The notes: a model not told the origin generated them from the sequence alone. A stretch of DNA of 64,000 nucleotides from Methanobacterium sp. (GCA_018263005.1 JADFDH010000004.1:62001-126000); one strand, 5' to 3'; shown: positions 37,195-46,012, counted from the first letter of the stretch. Numbers and translations are program-made.

Positions 37195-37860
37195 CTAAAA
37201 ATTCGCTTTACGATCACAATCAGGGTTAAAACGACAACTACGGCATTTGTTAGGATTTTTAGTAGGTAAGTATTCTATTAAACCGTTTAAAAGATTATGA
37301 ACCCGTTCAATTAATTCTATTATTCCATTTTCCGCATTTTCATCAAAGTATGACGACCAGAATATATTATCTGTACCACGTTCCCTTAATGAGGCTACTA
37401 TTCTTCTTTCCTCAGGTATAGAATCTTTAAATGCCAGGCAGTATCCATAAACCTGGTTAATACTGGAGGGATACGCACGATTACCGGGTTTATCATCTAT
37501 TATTATGAACTCATCCGGGGTCATCCATACTTCATCGATGAATCCTCTGATTCCGTATCTGGCTGACATTATTGGTAATTCCCGGGACAGTATTTCAGCA
37601 GACTGGGAGGTTTCAAGCATTTCTTCGAATGTCGCAGGTTCTGCATCCTTCTTAAATTGGGTCTCCAATATTGAATGTTCCTTTGTACCCTCCATCATGG
37701 CCTTGGTTGGTTTTGTCTTAATACCTTTAACATTTTCTAGGTATATACCATATTCACAGAAAGCCTGTTTGTTCAGCCAGCTTATTGGGAAGTTGTTTTT
37801 ATCTTGGATGATCTTCACCTGGCTTATATGAGGATGGGGTGTAGATTTATGTTTTTTCAT
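37195..37860 (-). CDS. solitary Cas4/RecB-like PD-(D/E)xK nuclease
   Basis: A 221-residue protein with an N-terminal Cys (AFCEYGIY), a nuclease core GFIDEVWM...EFIIIDDKPG (GxxDE and DxK active-site motif), a Q-x-x-x-Y motif (QVYGYCLAF) and a C-terminal CRSCRFNPDCD cluster. The four cysteines can bind a [4Fe-4S] cluster, as in Cas4. No CRISPR array or other cas gene is present, so it is a stand-alone Cas4-like repair nuclease. It starts next to a minus-strand coiled-coil gene. Confidence 0.8.
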   Translation of the reverse strand: MKKHKSTPHPHISQVKIIQDKNNFPISWLNKQAFCEYGIYLENVKGIKTKPTKAMMEGTKEHSILETQFKKDAEPATFEEMLETSQSAEILSRELPIMSARYGIRGFIDEVWMTPDEFIIIDDKPGNRAYPSSINQVYGYCLAFKDSIPEERRIVASLRERGTDNIFWSSYFDENAENGIIELIERVHNLLNGLIEYLPTKNPNKCRSCRFNPDCDRKANF

Positions 37861-37931
37861 ATTTTATCACTTTAACCTGGAACCTTATAAATAAATTCAG
37901 AGTAATTGAGAAGTAATAATCTATTTAAGAT

Positions 37932-38498
37932 TTAATCATCCTTGTCTTTTTGATCCTTCATCTCTTTACTGGAAAATCGGCTTCGAATGGACTTCCAAAT
38001 ATCCTGATCTTTCTTAAGGTCCTCCTCGTCTTCAAGAGACTCTTTTAAAGTGTGATATTCTTTTTTAAGTTGTTCCAACTGTTTAAGAAGCTTAAGGTTC
38101 TCCTCTTTAAGAGCTGTGTTTAAAGTCTCATATAAGACTGCTTTTTCCTCTTCAGTCTTCAGCCGCTTGTTGGTTTTAGCATTTTTACTGACCAGGGCTT
38201 TATAGGATCTGGAGATTTCACCATGTTTCCATTCTAAATCTGCAAGTTCCTTTTCATATTCTGCTATTATACTATTTTTTTGGCCAATATTTTCCTGTTG
38301 GGATTCTAATCCCTCCCTCATCAGCGCTTCAAAATGTCTTTGAGGAATTACAAAAACTTCAGAACTACATCCAAGATTATCAGATTTTTTAAGAGGAACT
38401 TGGTACTGGTTATATTCATAGGTCTTACGGTGTCCCCCTACCATCTTCTTGGTTTTCTTTTTATAACATTTCACAGTTGATTTTATAAGATCCGCCAT
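37932..38498 (-). CDS. coiled-coil protein with small N-terminal domain
   Basis: A 188-residue protein. The first 50 residues hold a basic, aromatic-rich segment (KKKTKKMVGGHRKTYEYNQY) and a strand pair ending SEVFVIP; the remainder is a long coiled coil (about 60-165) and a charged tail. GGAG seven nt before ATG 38498 sets the start. I do not recognise a family. It precedes the Cas4-like gene by about 70 nt on the same strand and could be co-expressed with it. Confidence 0.65.
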   Translation of the reverse strand: MADLIKSTVKCYKKKTKKMVGGHRKTYEYNQYQVPLKKSDNLGCSSEVFVIPQRHFEALMREGLESQQENIGQKNSIIAEYEKELADLEWKHGEISRSYKALVSKNAKTNKRLKTEEEKAVLYETLNTALKEENLKLLKQLEQLKKEYHTLKESLEDEEDLKKDQDIWKSIRSRFSSKEMKDQKDKDD

Positions 38499-38522
38499 AA
38501 AATTACTCCATGAGAAATTCAT

Positions 38523-38749
38523 AGATATAAAAATTTTTTAATCCTTTTTTAACATTTCATAAATTCGAATATTTACATTTAAGAGTCTCTTAATATCACA
38601 TTTTTTCTAATGTAGAACATTTTAATATTGTTGAAAATTGCTTTTATCTTTTTTGAAAATTGCTAAATGTACACCTAATACTTGAAAATTCAATAATCAG
38701 TATATATCTGAATTGAAAAAAGTTTTATTCAAAATCATATGTATTAAAT
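38523..38749. other. intergenic region with TTGAAAATT direct repeats
   Basis: This AT-rich gap contains TTGAAAATTGC at 38631-38641 and 38653-38663 and TTGAAAATTC at 38682-38691. No gene is visible. The repeats may be regulator sites, or chance in AT-rich DNA. Confidence 0.4.
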
Positions 38750-39517
38750 TTACATCAATTCCTGCTCTCTTTTGTTGAAAGCTAACGCGGAAATAAACAC
38801 CATAACCGCAGCAAAGACTAATATGACGGTAACACTTATATAGAGCGGTATAGCACCATATCCCAGGATTATCTGACGTAGAGCATCTACTCCATAGGTG
38901 AGAGGGTCTAAATAAACAGCTCCCTGGAGTAGAGTGGGAAGTCCGGTTACTGGGAAGAGCGCCCCACTTAAAAGAAACATGGGTAATACTACGAAGCTCA
39001 TGATGAGGTTGAAACCTTCCATACTATCAGTGAAAGAAGCTATCAAAAGCCCTACACCAGCTAACCCCACAGATATGGGGATCATCAACAGGAAACTTGC
39101 CAGGAAGATTATGGGAGTCATCTGCACCCCTACAACAAATGAAAGTAATAGTAATATTATCCCCTGGATCACCGCGGCTGTGCTGATTCCTATGGCTTTA
39201 CCGAATATAATAGAGGGACGGGTGATGGGAGCTACCAGGATTTCCTTTAAAAATCCATATTGCCGGTCGATGATCACTGAAACTCCTGAGAAAATGGCGG
39301 TGAATAGAATGGTCTGGCCTATGATACCAGGATATATAAAGGCCTGATATCCACCAGGTAGATTACCTCCAAACCTTACAGCAGAGCCTAATCCTGTTCC
39401 GAAAATCAAAAGCCATAATAAGGGGGTAACCACAGAAGTTAGAATTCTAGAACGGTACCTGATGAACCTCTTGGTCTCCCTCAACCAGATCGTATAAATC
39501 CCTTCAAGTTCAGGCAT
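38750..39517 (-). CDS. ABC-2 type transporter permease
   Basis: A 255-residue membrane protein with six hydrophobic segments and the ABC-2 family order: cytoplasmic N-terminus with RETKRFIRYRSRILTSVVTPLLW, re-entrant-like PGGYQAFIYPGI and LPMFLLSGALFPV. It is the membrane part of a drug/polysaccharide-type exporter with the ATPase encoded just before it. GGGGAG sits six nt before ATG 39517; the ATG at 39523, overlapping the ATPase stop, lies too close to that site. Confidence 0.88.
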   Translation of the reverse strand: MPELEGIYTIWLRETKRFIRYRSRILTSVVTPLLWLLIFGTGLGSAVRFGGNLPGGYQAFIYPGIIGQTILFTAIFSGVSVIIDRQYGFLKEILVAPITRPSIIFGKAIGISTAAVIQGIILLLLSFVVGVQMTPIIFLASFLLMIPISVGLAGVGLLIASFTDSMEGFNLIMSFVVLPMFLLSGALFPVTGLPTLLQGAVYLDPLTYGVDALRQIILGYGAIPLYISVTVILVFAAVMVFISALAFNKREQELM

Positions 39518-39519
39518 GA

Positions 39520-40461
39520 TCATCTCCCCTCGGTTATGCTGGTTCCGGTATAACTGATAAATACATCTTCCAGGTTTGGATGTTGCAGTTCTATGGATTC
39601 AACCATTATATTATTCTGATTGGCGAAGTTCACCAGTTGATGTATCAGGTTCTCCCCTCTCTCCACCATTATTTTTATATAAGAATCCTCTGAGTATATC
39701 TTCTTAACATAATCCAGTTTCTTCGCTTTATTAATGAATAAATCCTGTTTATCAACTTTAATGGTTATGGTATCTGCTTTAAGTTCTCTTTTCAAGTTTA
39801 ACGGGGAGTCTGCCATTATGATTTGGCCCTGATCCATTATGGCCACTTCATCACAGAGTTTATCTGCTTCTTCCATGTAATGGGTGGTCATCAGTACCGT
39901 GATATCCTCACTTTTATTCAGTTTACTGATGTATTCCCAGATGTTTTCCCGGGTTTGAGGATCCAATCCCAGGGTTGGTTCATCTAGAAACAATACTTTT
40001 GGACGGTGCACGAGTCCACGGCCTATCTCCAGCCTACGTTTCATACCACCAGAATAAGTTTTAACATATTCATCGGCTTTACTTCCCAGTGCAATTAAGT
40101 CCAGGACTTCATCTATTCGTTTCTGCCTGACTTTCTGAGGAACCCCATATAAGGCGGCGTGCATCTCCAAGTGTTCTCGCCCAGTTAAGATATCATCTAA
40201 GGCTCTTGATTGGAATACAATGCCAATGGACTCCCTAACCTCTTTTGCATTCTTCTCCACGTTATAACCATTCACTGTGGCTGTTCCCGATGTGGGGCGA
40301 AGGATGGTGCATAACATAGATATTAAAGTGGTTTTCCCGGCGCCATTAGGGCCTAAAACTCCATATACGCTTTCTCTGGGTACTTTGAGATTTACGGAAT
40401 TTACAGCTGTGAAATCATCATATTTCTTGGTAATGTCCTTAGTCTCAATAATATAATCCAT
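39520..40461 (-). CDS. ABC transporter ATP-binding protein (DrrA-like)
   Basis: A 313-residue ATPase: Walker A GPNGAGKTT, Q-loop GIVFQSRALDD, signature YSGGMKRRLEIG, Walker B VLFLDEPTLGLD, switch His in TTHYMEEAD, and a C-terminal extension of about 90 residues as in daunorubicin-resistance (DrrA) exporters. It forms an exporter with the ABC-2 permease downstream. The substrate is unknown; efflux of a toxin or lipid is plausible. Confidence 0.93.
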   Translation of the reverse strand: MDYIIETKDITKKYDDFTAVNSVNLKVPRESVYGVLGPNGAGKTTLISMLCTILRPTSGTATVNGYNVEKNAKEVRESIGIVFQSRALDDILTGREHLEMHAALYGVPQKVRQKRIDEVLDLIALGSKADEYVKTYSGGMKRRLEIGRGLVHRPKVLFLDEPTLGLDPQTRENIWEYISKLNKSEDITVLMTTHYMEEADKLCDEVAIMDQGQIIMADSPLNLKRELKADTITIKVDKQDLFINKAKKLDYVKKIYSEDSYIKIMVERGENLIHQLVNFANQNNIMVESIELQHPNLEDVFISYTGTSITEGR

Positions 40462-40651
40462 AATAACTCCTGCTCTGGTGAATTTATCAACTAAAAAAGT
40501 ATACTATCATTATATTATTATCATTTATATTTCTATCAATTGATAAAAAATAAATCTTATGCATCATATAAATAGTAGGCATAAGGAGTCTAACTTAATT
40601 TTTAAATGAAAAAATAATAAAAATCATGAGATTGATAGTTGAGGTAATTTT

Positions 40652-42016
40652 ATGATATTTGAAACAGTTAAATCAGATGGTTTGGCACATAAATCATATT
40701 TTATCGGCTCTGATGGTGATGCTGCTGTAATAGACCCCCGACGTGATGTTGATGTTTATCTGGAAATCGCAGCTACAAATAATCTTGAAATTAAATATGT
40801 TTTTGAAACACATCGTAACGAAGATTTCACCATAGGTTCGGTTGAACTGCAACAGATAGCAGGATCTGATGTTCTTCACGGCTCTAAATTAAATTTTTTA
40901 TATGGAAAGTCCGTTAAAGAAGGTGATAGTTTCCAATTGGGTAAATTGGAACTGGGAATCCTGGAGACACCAGGACATACCAAAGAAAGCTTATCCATAA
41001 CTTTAAAGGATAAATCTGCTTCAGAGGGTGTTTATCTGGTTTTTACAGGTGACACTTTATTTGCGGGTGCCACGGGTAGGATCGATATCTACGGTGAATC
41101 AGAGAAAAAGAAAAACGCTGAACAGTTATATGACAGTATTTTCCATAAAATACTGCCATTAGGAGACCAGGTGATCATATGCCCTGCACATGGTGCAGGC
41201 TCAGTATGCGGAGCAGATATAAAAGAACAAGAAACAACCACCATAGGCCATGAAAAGAAAACAAATAAATCACTCCAATATTACCGAGAAGCATTTATAA
41301 AATATAAACTCGCTGAAAAATTGTATATTCCACCTTATTTCAGGAAAATGGAGGAATTTAACCGGGAAGGTCCTTATTTCATGGGTAGAATTCCCCAATT
41401 AAAAGCTTTGAAGATCGATGAATTGAAGAGGTTAAGGGATGAAGGTGCCCAGATAGTGGATGTTAGACAACCCACCAGTTTTAGCGGAGCACATATCCCT
41501 AATTCTTTAAGTATTTGGAAGAGAGGTTTATCTGTGTTTGCGGGGTGGCTGTTGAACTATCATGACCCCCTAATTATTATAGATGAAGACGGCAGCAGCA
41601 TAGACCAGGTTACTAGATATCTGATGAGATTGGGTTATGATAATATTTATGGTTATTTGGGAGGAGGATTCTCCAACTGGTATATGAATGCAGAACCTAT
41701 TAAGAAAATGGAATTATGGTCTGTGCAAAAATTGAAGGAAAAATATGATGAACCCCAAATCTTCCTATTAGATGTTCGTGAAATTAATGACTGGGAAGAA
41801 GGACATATAGAAGGATCCTATCCCATCTACCTGGGCCAGTTGAAAGACCGTTTAGATGAAATACCCAGGGATAAGAAGATAGTTATCTACTGCGATGCGG
41901 GTAATAAATCAACCATAGCCGGTAGCATACTGGAGAAGAACAATTATGAAGATGTGGCAACAGTACTGGGAAGTATTAAAGCCTGGAAGAAAGCAGGGTA
42001 TCCGGTGGTGAGATAG
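40652..42016 (+). CDS. MBL-fold hydrolase with two rhodanese domains
   Basis: A 454-residue protein: MBL domain (1-220) and two rhodanese domains (about 260-355 and 365-454). The usual TH-x-H-x-DH metal motif reads T-H54-R-N56-E-D58-F59, so two ligands are replaced; TPGHTKES, FTGDTLFAGATGR and CPAHGAG are retained. Rhodanese one lacks the catalytic Cys (LIIIDEDGSS), rhodanese two has it (IVIYCDAGNKST). Relatives include persulfide dioxygenases. The role is probably sulfur handling, but metal binding may differ. Confidence 0.85.
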   Translation: MIFETVKSDGLAHKSYFIGSDGDAAVIDPRRDVDVYLEIAATNNLEIKYVFETHRNEDFTIGSVELQQIAGSDVLHGSKLNFLYGKSVKEGDSFQLGKLELGILETPGHTKESLSITLKDKSASEGVYLVFTGDTLFAGATGRIDIYGESEKKKNAEQLYDSIFHKILPLGDQVIICPAHGAGSVCGADIKEQETTTIGHEKKTNKSLQYYREAFIKYKLAEKLYIPPYFRKMEEFNREGPYFMGRIPQLKALKIDELKRLRDEGAQIVDVRQPTSFSGAHIPNSLSIWKRGLSVFAGWLLNYHDPLIIIDEDGSSIDQVTRYLMRLGYDNIYGYLGGGFSNWYMNAEPIKKMELWSVQKLKEKYDEPQIFLLDVREINDWEEGHIEGSYPIYLGQLKDRLDEIPRDKKIVIYCDAGNKSTIAGSILEKNNYEDVATVLGSIKAWKKAGYPVVR

Positions 42017-42113
42017 TGATGATTGGTTTTTTATAAACTTTGGCCACCTTTAGATCCCATCCATCATCAATTTATTTTAAATCATAAAAAAATGTTATTA
42101 TTAGGTGTTTAAA

Positions 42114-42401
42114 TTGCAATTAATATCATTTGTCAAAGGTAAAATCAACGATTCAAGAATAAAAGAGTTTATAGAAGAATATAAGTCTTTTAAGAAAATT
42201 GATAAACCTAATGGTTTAATAGCATCTTATTTATTACAAGATTCAGATATAAAGGGGTTATTTATCATTGAAACTGTTTGGTTAAGCCCGGAAACATATG
42301 AGAATAGAGGCTCAGATGATGCAATTCAGGCAATATTTAAAAAAGTGGGTTCTAAACCTGTTATTGGGGAATATGAGGTTATTGACATTACCGCCTTCTA
42401 A
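42114..42401 (+). CDS. small alpha/beta-barrel (ABM-like) protein
   Basis: A 95-residue protein with ferredoxin-like strand/helix order (LISFVKGKINDSRIKEFIEEYKSF, IASYLLQDSDIKGLFIIETVWLS, VIGEYEVIDI), as in antibiotic-biosynthesis-monooxygenase-like dimeric barrels. The TTG at 42114 is preferred, with AGGTG about six nt upstream; the GTG at 42105 overlaps that Shine-Dalgarno. It precedes the tocopherol-cyclase-like gene by 25 nt. Function unknown. Confidence 0.6.
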   Translation: MQLISFVKGKINDSRIKEFIEEYKSFKKIDKPNGLIASYLLQDSDIKGLFIIETVWLSPETYENRGSDDAIQAIFKKVGSKPVIGEYEVIDITAF

Positions 42402-42426
42402 ATTACAATTATAATCTTTAATAAAT

Positions 42427-43425
42427 ATGAAAATATTCTCTCTTAGTAAAATTTGGAATCCGGGAATTTTTCAAGGTCAAGGTAAAAGTAAGCAGTACTT
42501 TGAAGGATGGTACTTTAAACTGGTGAGTAAGGATGAAAAAAAAGCCTACGCCTTTATCCCTGGTATTTCCATATCCCGGGATCCTTCCAAGTCACATGCT
42601 TTTGTGATGTTTTCTGATGCCCGAAACCATAAAATGGATTACTTTCAATATCCACTGGGCGATTTTGGATTTGAGAAGGATAATTTTGAAATAAATATTG
42701 ATAAAAACGTGTTTAAATTAAATGGAATTCATCTAGATCTAAAAAATGATGAAACAATTATAAAGGGTCAATTGGAATTTACCAATATGCATCCTTGGCC
42801 TGTGAAACTCCTTTCCCCAGGAGTTATGGGTTGGTATCGGTTTATTCCGTTTATGGAATGTTATCATGGCGTTTTAAGTTTTGATCATCATATTATGGGC
42901 CATATAAATATTGATGGAGATATTAAGGATTTCAATGGTGGTAAAGGATATATGGAAAAGGATTGGGGTACTTCCATGCCCTCATCCTGGATCTGGATGC
43001 AGACCAACCATTTCGAAGAGGAGAGAATATCTCTTTTCGGTTCCATAGCAAATATTCCCTGGCTTAAAAGTAATTTCACTGGTTATATTTTAGGATTCCT
43101 TTATAAGGATGATTTTTATAGTTTCACTACTTATAATGGGGCTAAAATTGATAAATTATATGTTTCTAAGGATTATATTGAACTATCCATAGAAAATAAA
43201 GAAAATCGTCTGGAGATACATGCTAAAAGAGAGGAAGGAGTGGATCTGCCAGCTCCGTCCCTGGGAGAAATGACATCCAAGGTTAATGAGACTTTGAGTT
43301 CTGAAATTAAATTAAGTTTCTATAAAAAAAAGGAGGATGTAAATATTCTGATTTTTTCAGGTACTGGCAGAAATTCTGGATTAGAATTCGTGGGGAATAT
43401 AGAGGAACTACTGAAAGGATTGTAA
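42427..43425 (+). CDS. tocopherol-cyclase-like protein
   Basis: A 332-residue soluble protein. QYFEGWYFKLVS near the start, then AFIPGIS, GVMGWYRFIPFMECYHGVLSFDHHIMG and YMEKDWGTSMPSSWIWMQTNHF are the hallmarks of the tocopherol-cyclase fold (PF14249). Plant and cyanobacterial members close the chromanol ring of vitamin E; a methanogen makes no tocopherol, so this protein likely acts on another lipid or quinoid. It follows the small ABM-like gene closely. Confidence 0.82.
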   Translation: MKIFSLSKIWNPGIFQGQGKSKQYFEGWYFKLVSKDEKKAYAFIPGISISRDPSKSHAFVMFSDARNHKMDYFQYPLGDFGFEKDNFEINIDKNVFKLNGIHLDLKNDETIIKGQLEFTNMHPWPVKLLSPGVMGWYRFIPFMECYHGVLSFDHHIMGHINIDGDIKDFNGGKGYMEKDWGTSMPSSWIWMQTNHFEEERISLFGSIANIPWLKSNFTGYILGFLYKDDFYSFTTYNGAKIDKLYVSKDYIELSIENKENRLEIHAKREEGVDLPAPSLGEMTSKVNETLSSEIKLSFYKKKEDVNILIFSGTGRNSGLEFVGNIEELLKGL

Positions 43426-43531
43426 TGTTTATAATAGTTTTTGTTTTAATAAATTTTTATTAAATTTATATAAAAAGGAGAACCAAATGTAAACTAAAAC
43501 TTCATAATTATATTAATTAGGTGGTGTTAAT

Positions 43532-44008
43532 CTGAGTATCTTAAAAATACCTTTGATGAAGAAAAAAGAATATGATAAGTTGATTAGTGAGCAGTACGTT
43601 AGTAGAATTGCATTTCAAGGAGAATATCCGTATATAGCTCCTTTTATGTATGTATTTAATAGTGAATTTCTGTATTTCCTCTCCACAAAATATGGTAAAA
43701 AAATAGAGATGTTCCGTGATAATCCCCATGTAGCGGTGGAAATTGAAAAATATAGTTCTGATTTAGCTGATTATAAATTCGTAACTTTACAGGGCATAAT
43801 TGAACAAGTTGAAGATGCTTCTGAGAAGATAGAAGTGAGAAAAAAATTTGTAGATCTAATTAAGGATAATAATTTATCAGGGAACATCATGGCTGCATTG
43901 GGCCATTCACCCCAGGATCCGCCTGAATCACTGCTGGATGAGGAGAAATCCTATGTTTGGAAGCTGAAAGATGTGGAGACTATTATTGGAATAAAAAATT
44001 CACAGTAA
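43532..44008 (+). CDS. pyridoxamine-5'-phosphate-oxidase-like flavin-binding protein, probable CTG start
   Basis: A 158-residue split-barrel protein: ISEQYVSRIAFQGEYPYIAPFMYVF, FLYFLSTKYGKKIEMFRDNPHVAVEIEKY and FVTLQGIIEQVED fit PNPOx-like flavin/F420-binding proteins. AGGTGGTG at 43519-43526 is five nt from an in-frame CTG at 43532, and reading from it gives SILKIPLMKKKEYD, which I recall as the normal family N-terminus. The ATG at 43556 and TTG at 43553 have no Shine-Dalgarno, so CTG is the best start. A perfect start-stop ATG-TAA with its own GGAG lies 45 nt upstream. Confidence 0.75.
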   Translation: MSILKIPLMKKKEYDKLISEQYVSRIAFQGEYPYIAPFMYVFNSEFLYFLSTKYGKKIEMFRDNPHVAVEIEKYSSDLADYKFVTLQGIIEQVEDASEKIEVRKKFVDLIKDNNLSGNIMAALGHSPQDPPESLLDEEKSYVWKLKDVETIIGIKNSQ

Positions 44009-44050
44009 AAATAATATGATTAGGGACTTATAGACGGGATAAGTTAGAAT

Positions 44051-44740
44051 CTAAGGATCAAATTTAGCCTTCAATCTTTTCTCTACTTTTTCACTTTTTA
44101 GTTCCCGTAAAGCATCCTTAGCTATCCATTTAGCACTTTTAGAATCTATTTTATTTATTTCCTCTGCAATTTGGACGGTTTTCTTATTTAAAGTTAGATT
44201 TCTCTTACCAATCTGTCTTAAAGCCCAATTAACAGCTTTTTTTACGTAATTTCTCTCATCAGTAGATTCCCTAATGATAATAGGGAATAATTTTGTGAAT
44301 TTATTATCATCTGCTTTTTTATCATGTACTGCTAAGGTAGCTATTAAGGTGAATGCGGCTCTTTTAACGAATAATTCCTCCCTACTGCTCCAATCCATTA
44401 TTTTCTGGTAGGCGTAGGGTGTTTTTCTAAATAATTTCATGCAACACTGGTCACAAACATCCCATGAATTAAAATCCAAAGCCCATCTTTCCATCTGTTC
44501 TTCTGTTACTTGTCCAGGATCATCTATTAAACTGGCCAGGATTCTACTTTCTGTGTACCCATGCTCCCAGAGCTTTAAAGCAAGCCTATGATTTTTGCCT
44601 GTTTTACGGGCTATACTGGTTAACTCTGGCATTCTTACTCCATAAGCCTTTGATGAATCAATTCCAAACCTAGCCATTCCCTCTAAATCTTCCGGGTTTG
44701 ATAGGTTTTCTAGTTCCTTTATGATCTGTTCAACATCCAT
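44051..44740 (-). CDS. AlkD-like DNA alkylation repair (HEAT-repeat) protein
   Basis: A 229-residue all-helical protein of the AlkD family: GVRMPELTSIARK, ASLIDDPGQVTEEQMERWALDFNSWDVCDQCC, EELFVKRAAFTLIATLAVHDKK and NYVKKAVNWALRQIGKRN, the HEAT-like repeats that grip DNA. AlkD proteins excise bulky or cationic alkylated bases; YtkR2, an AlkD relative, gives resistance to the genotoxin yatakemycin. It is the last gene of an eight-gene minus-strand run including three GyrI-like proteins. Confidence 0.87.
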   Translation of the reverse strand: MDVEQIIKELENLSNPEDLEGMARFGIDSSKAYGVRMPELTSIARKTGKNHRLALKLWEHGYTESRILASLIDDPGQVTEEQMERWALDFNSWDVCDQCCMKLFRKTPYAYQKIMDWSSREELFVKRAAFTLIATLAVHDKKADDNKFTKLFPIIIRESTDERNYVKKAVNWALRQIGKRNLTLNKKTVQIAEEINKIDSKSAKWIAKDALRELKSEKVEKRLKAKFDP

Positions 44741-44860
44741 CAAAATCGTCCGAATAATTAATATTGATTATATTTCTAGTTTTATTCTACATTTTTCCCT
44801 GAGGTTTGAAATTTGGAAAATTAATATTTTTTAAGAAAAATAGGGAGTAAATGGTTTCTT

Positions 44861-44914
44861 AAATCCTCACTGCCCATCTGATCCTTCTAAATCCTCACTG
44901 CCCATCAGATCCTT
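44861..44914. repeat. 28-bp-period tandem duplication at a gene's 3' end
   Basis: Two 26-bp copies, 44861-44886 and 44889-44914, differ at one base. On the coding strand one copy ends the 4-TM protein gene at 44867 and contains its stop. The period is not a multiple of three. Confidence 0.93.
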
Positions 44915-45268
44915 ATATAGTCCGAATCCAATGGTTATTGCCGGTATTATTATATATAATGGCGCTACATATATGGCGTATTCATTCAGGCTTAATTTAG
45001 TTATTCCCAGGAAAATAAGGATAATATCAAGGATTAAACTGATTAATAACCATACGATACCGATGATAACTCCTTCTTTAATAAAATGGCTTTGTATATC
45101 CTTAAAATATAGGTAAGCAAAGACTATTACTGTTACTGCGATGGCTATTGCGGATATAACATCGAATAAATACAATTCATTTAAATATGATATTAAAAGC
45201 GTTACTAGGGTTGGTATAAGCCATACTATCAGTCCAAAAATGATTATCTTAAATATTTTGTTCACCAT
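44867..45268 (-). CDS. 4-TM membrane protein, paralog of the gene at 46532
   Basis: A 133-residue protein with four hydrophobic helices and short loops; GGGAGG precedes the ATG. The start NKIFKIIIFGLIVWLIP and centre KEGVIIGIVWLLISLILDIILIF match NKFLKIIVYGVLVWLIP and REGVIIGVSWFIINIAIDLILFL in the protein at 46532, so the two are paralogs. The acidic C-terminus (GSEDLEGSDGQ) arises from a tandem duplication of the gene end. Family not recognised; both copies lie beside GyrI-like genes. Confidence 0.75.
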   Translation of the reverse strand: MVNKIFKIIIFGLIVWLIPTLVTLLISYLNELYLFDVISAIAIAVTVIVFAYLYFKDIQSHFIKEGVIIGIVWLLISLILDIILIFLGITKLSLNEYAIYVAPLYIIIPAITIGFGLYKDLMGSEDLEGSDGQ

Positions 45269-45332
45269 AAATCCCTCCCAAATTTCATGATTATTATAAC
45301 TATCTTTTAGTCTTTAATTTTTTCCCTAGATT

Positions 45333-45962
45333 TCAAATCTCTACTATTGGCTGTCTGATTATGGTTTTCAGTTTTTCTGGCTTGGTTCTACGCATATCAC
45401 TTATATATATTTCATGATGCTTTTGGCCGGGGATGCTGCCATCGAATTTGTATCCTTTCTCTGAGATGAAGTTATGCAATTTCTCTACAGTGGGTCCTTC
45501 TTCTGAATAAGGGCCTATGTGCATTATCTGTGCTGATAATCCTTCCTTAAGAGTTTCTATTCTTAATTTTGAAAGTGTTAAGGGATTTTTCTTCTCTTTA
45601 ACTTCATCGATGGCCTGATTTATGATTTCTTTGGTTATAAATTCTGGTTGTCTGATCATAGCTGTCCAGAACCAACTGCTTTTATCTTCTATACTGAAAT
45701 CTTCCATATCATCTACCCACCAAAGTCCTTCCAAGGGCATAACCACATAATCTTGTGATTTATCTTTTTTTGAAATGAACTTAACCTTATAAGAGATTGG
45801 AAACAGTGTTTCCATCGCATTTTGGTATTCTGGAGAAGTGTTGGGATCTCCCTTCCCATCTATCATTAGAAATTTCATTTCAGGCACATCTACCAGGGAT
45901 ACGTCCTTGGCAGATGGATTGTAAAGTTTTTTGTTTTCTTTTTTAAGATCAACCTTTGGCAT
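45333..45962 (-). CDS. GyrI-like small-molecule-binding protein (Lin2189/YtkR7 type)
   Basis: A 209-residue protein with the PEMKFLMIDGKGDPN strand, KVKFISKKDK, MPLEGLWWVDDMEDF, WFWTAMIRQPEFIT and AQIMHIGPYSEEGPTVEKLHNFISEKGYK, ending HHEIYISDMRRTKPEKLKTIIRQPI. This is the two-repeat GyrI-like fold. Relatives of this subfamily (YtkR7, C10R6) hydrolyse cyclopropanoid genotoxins such as yatakemycin and CC-1065; others just bind ligands. It lies next to an AlkD-like gene, fitting a detoxification role. Confidence 0.82.
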   Translation of the reverse strand: MPKVDLKKENKKLYNPSAKDVSLVDVPEMKFLMIDGKGDPNTSPEYQNAMETLFPISYKVKFISKKDKSQDYVVMPLEGLWWVDDMEDFSIEDKSSWFWTAMIRQPEFITKEIINQAIDEVKEKKNPLTLSKLRIETLKEGLSAQIMHIGPYSEEGPTVEKLHNFISEKGYKFDGSIPGQKHHEIYISDMRRTKPEKLKTIIRQPIVEI

Positions 45963-46012
45963 TTCAATCCCTCTATTAATTAAATAATATTTATTTTGAC
46001 TCTTTAGTGCTG

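Noticed and set aside
37195..37860. Cas4-like protein as sign of a CRISPR locus
   Set aside because: No repeat array and no other cas gene lies in the window; stand-alone Cas4-family nucleases are common in archaea.
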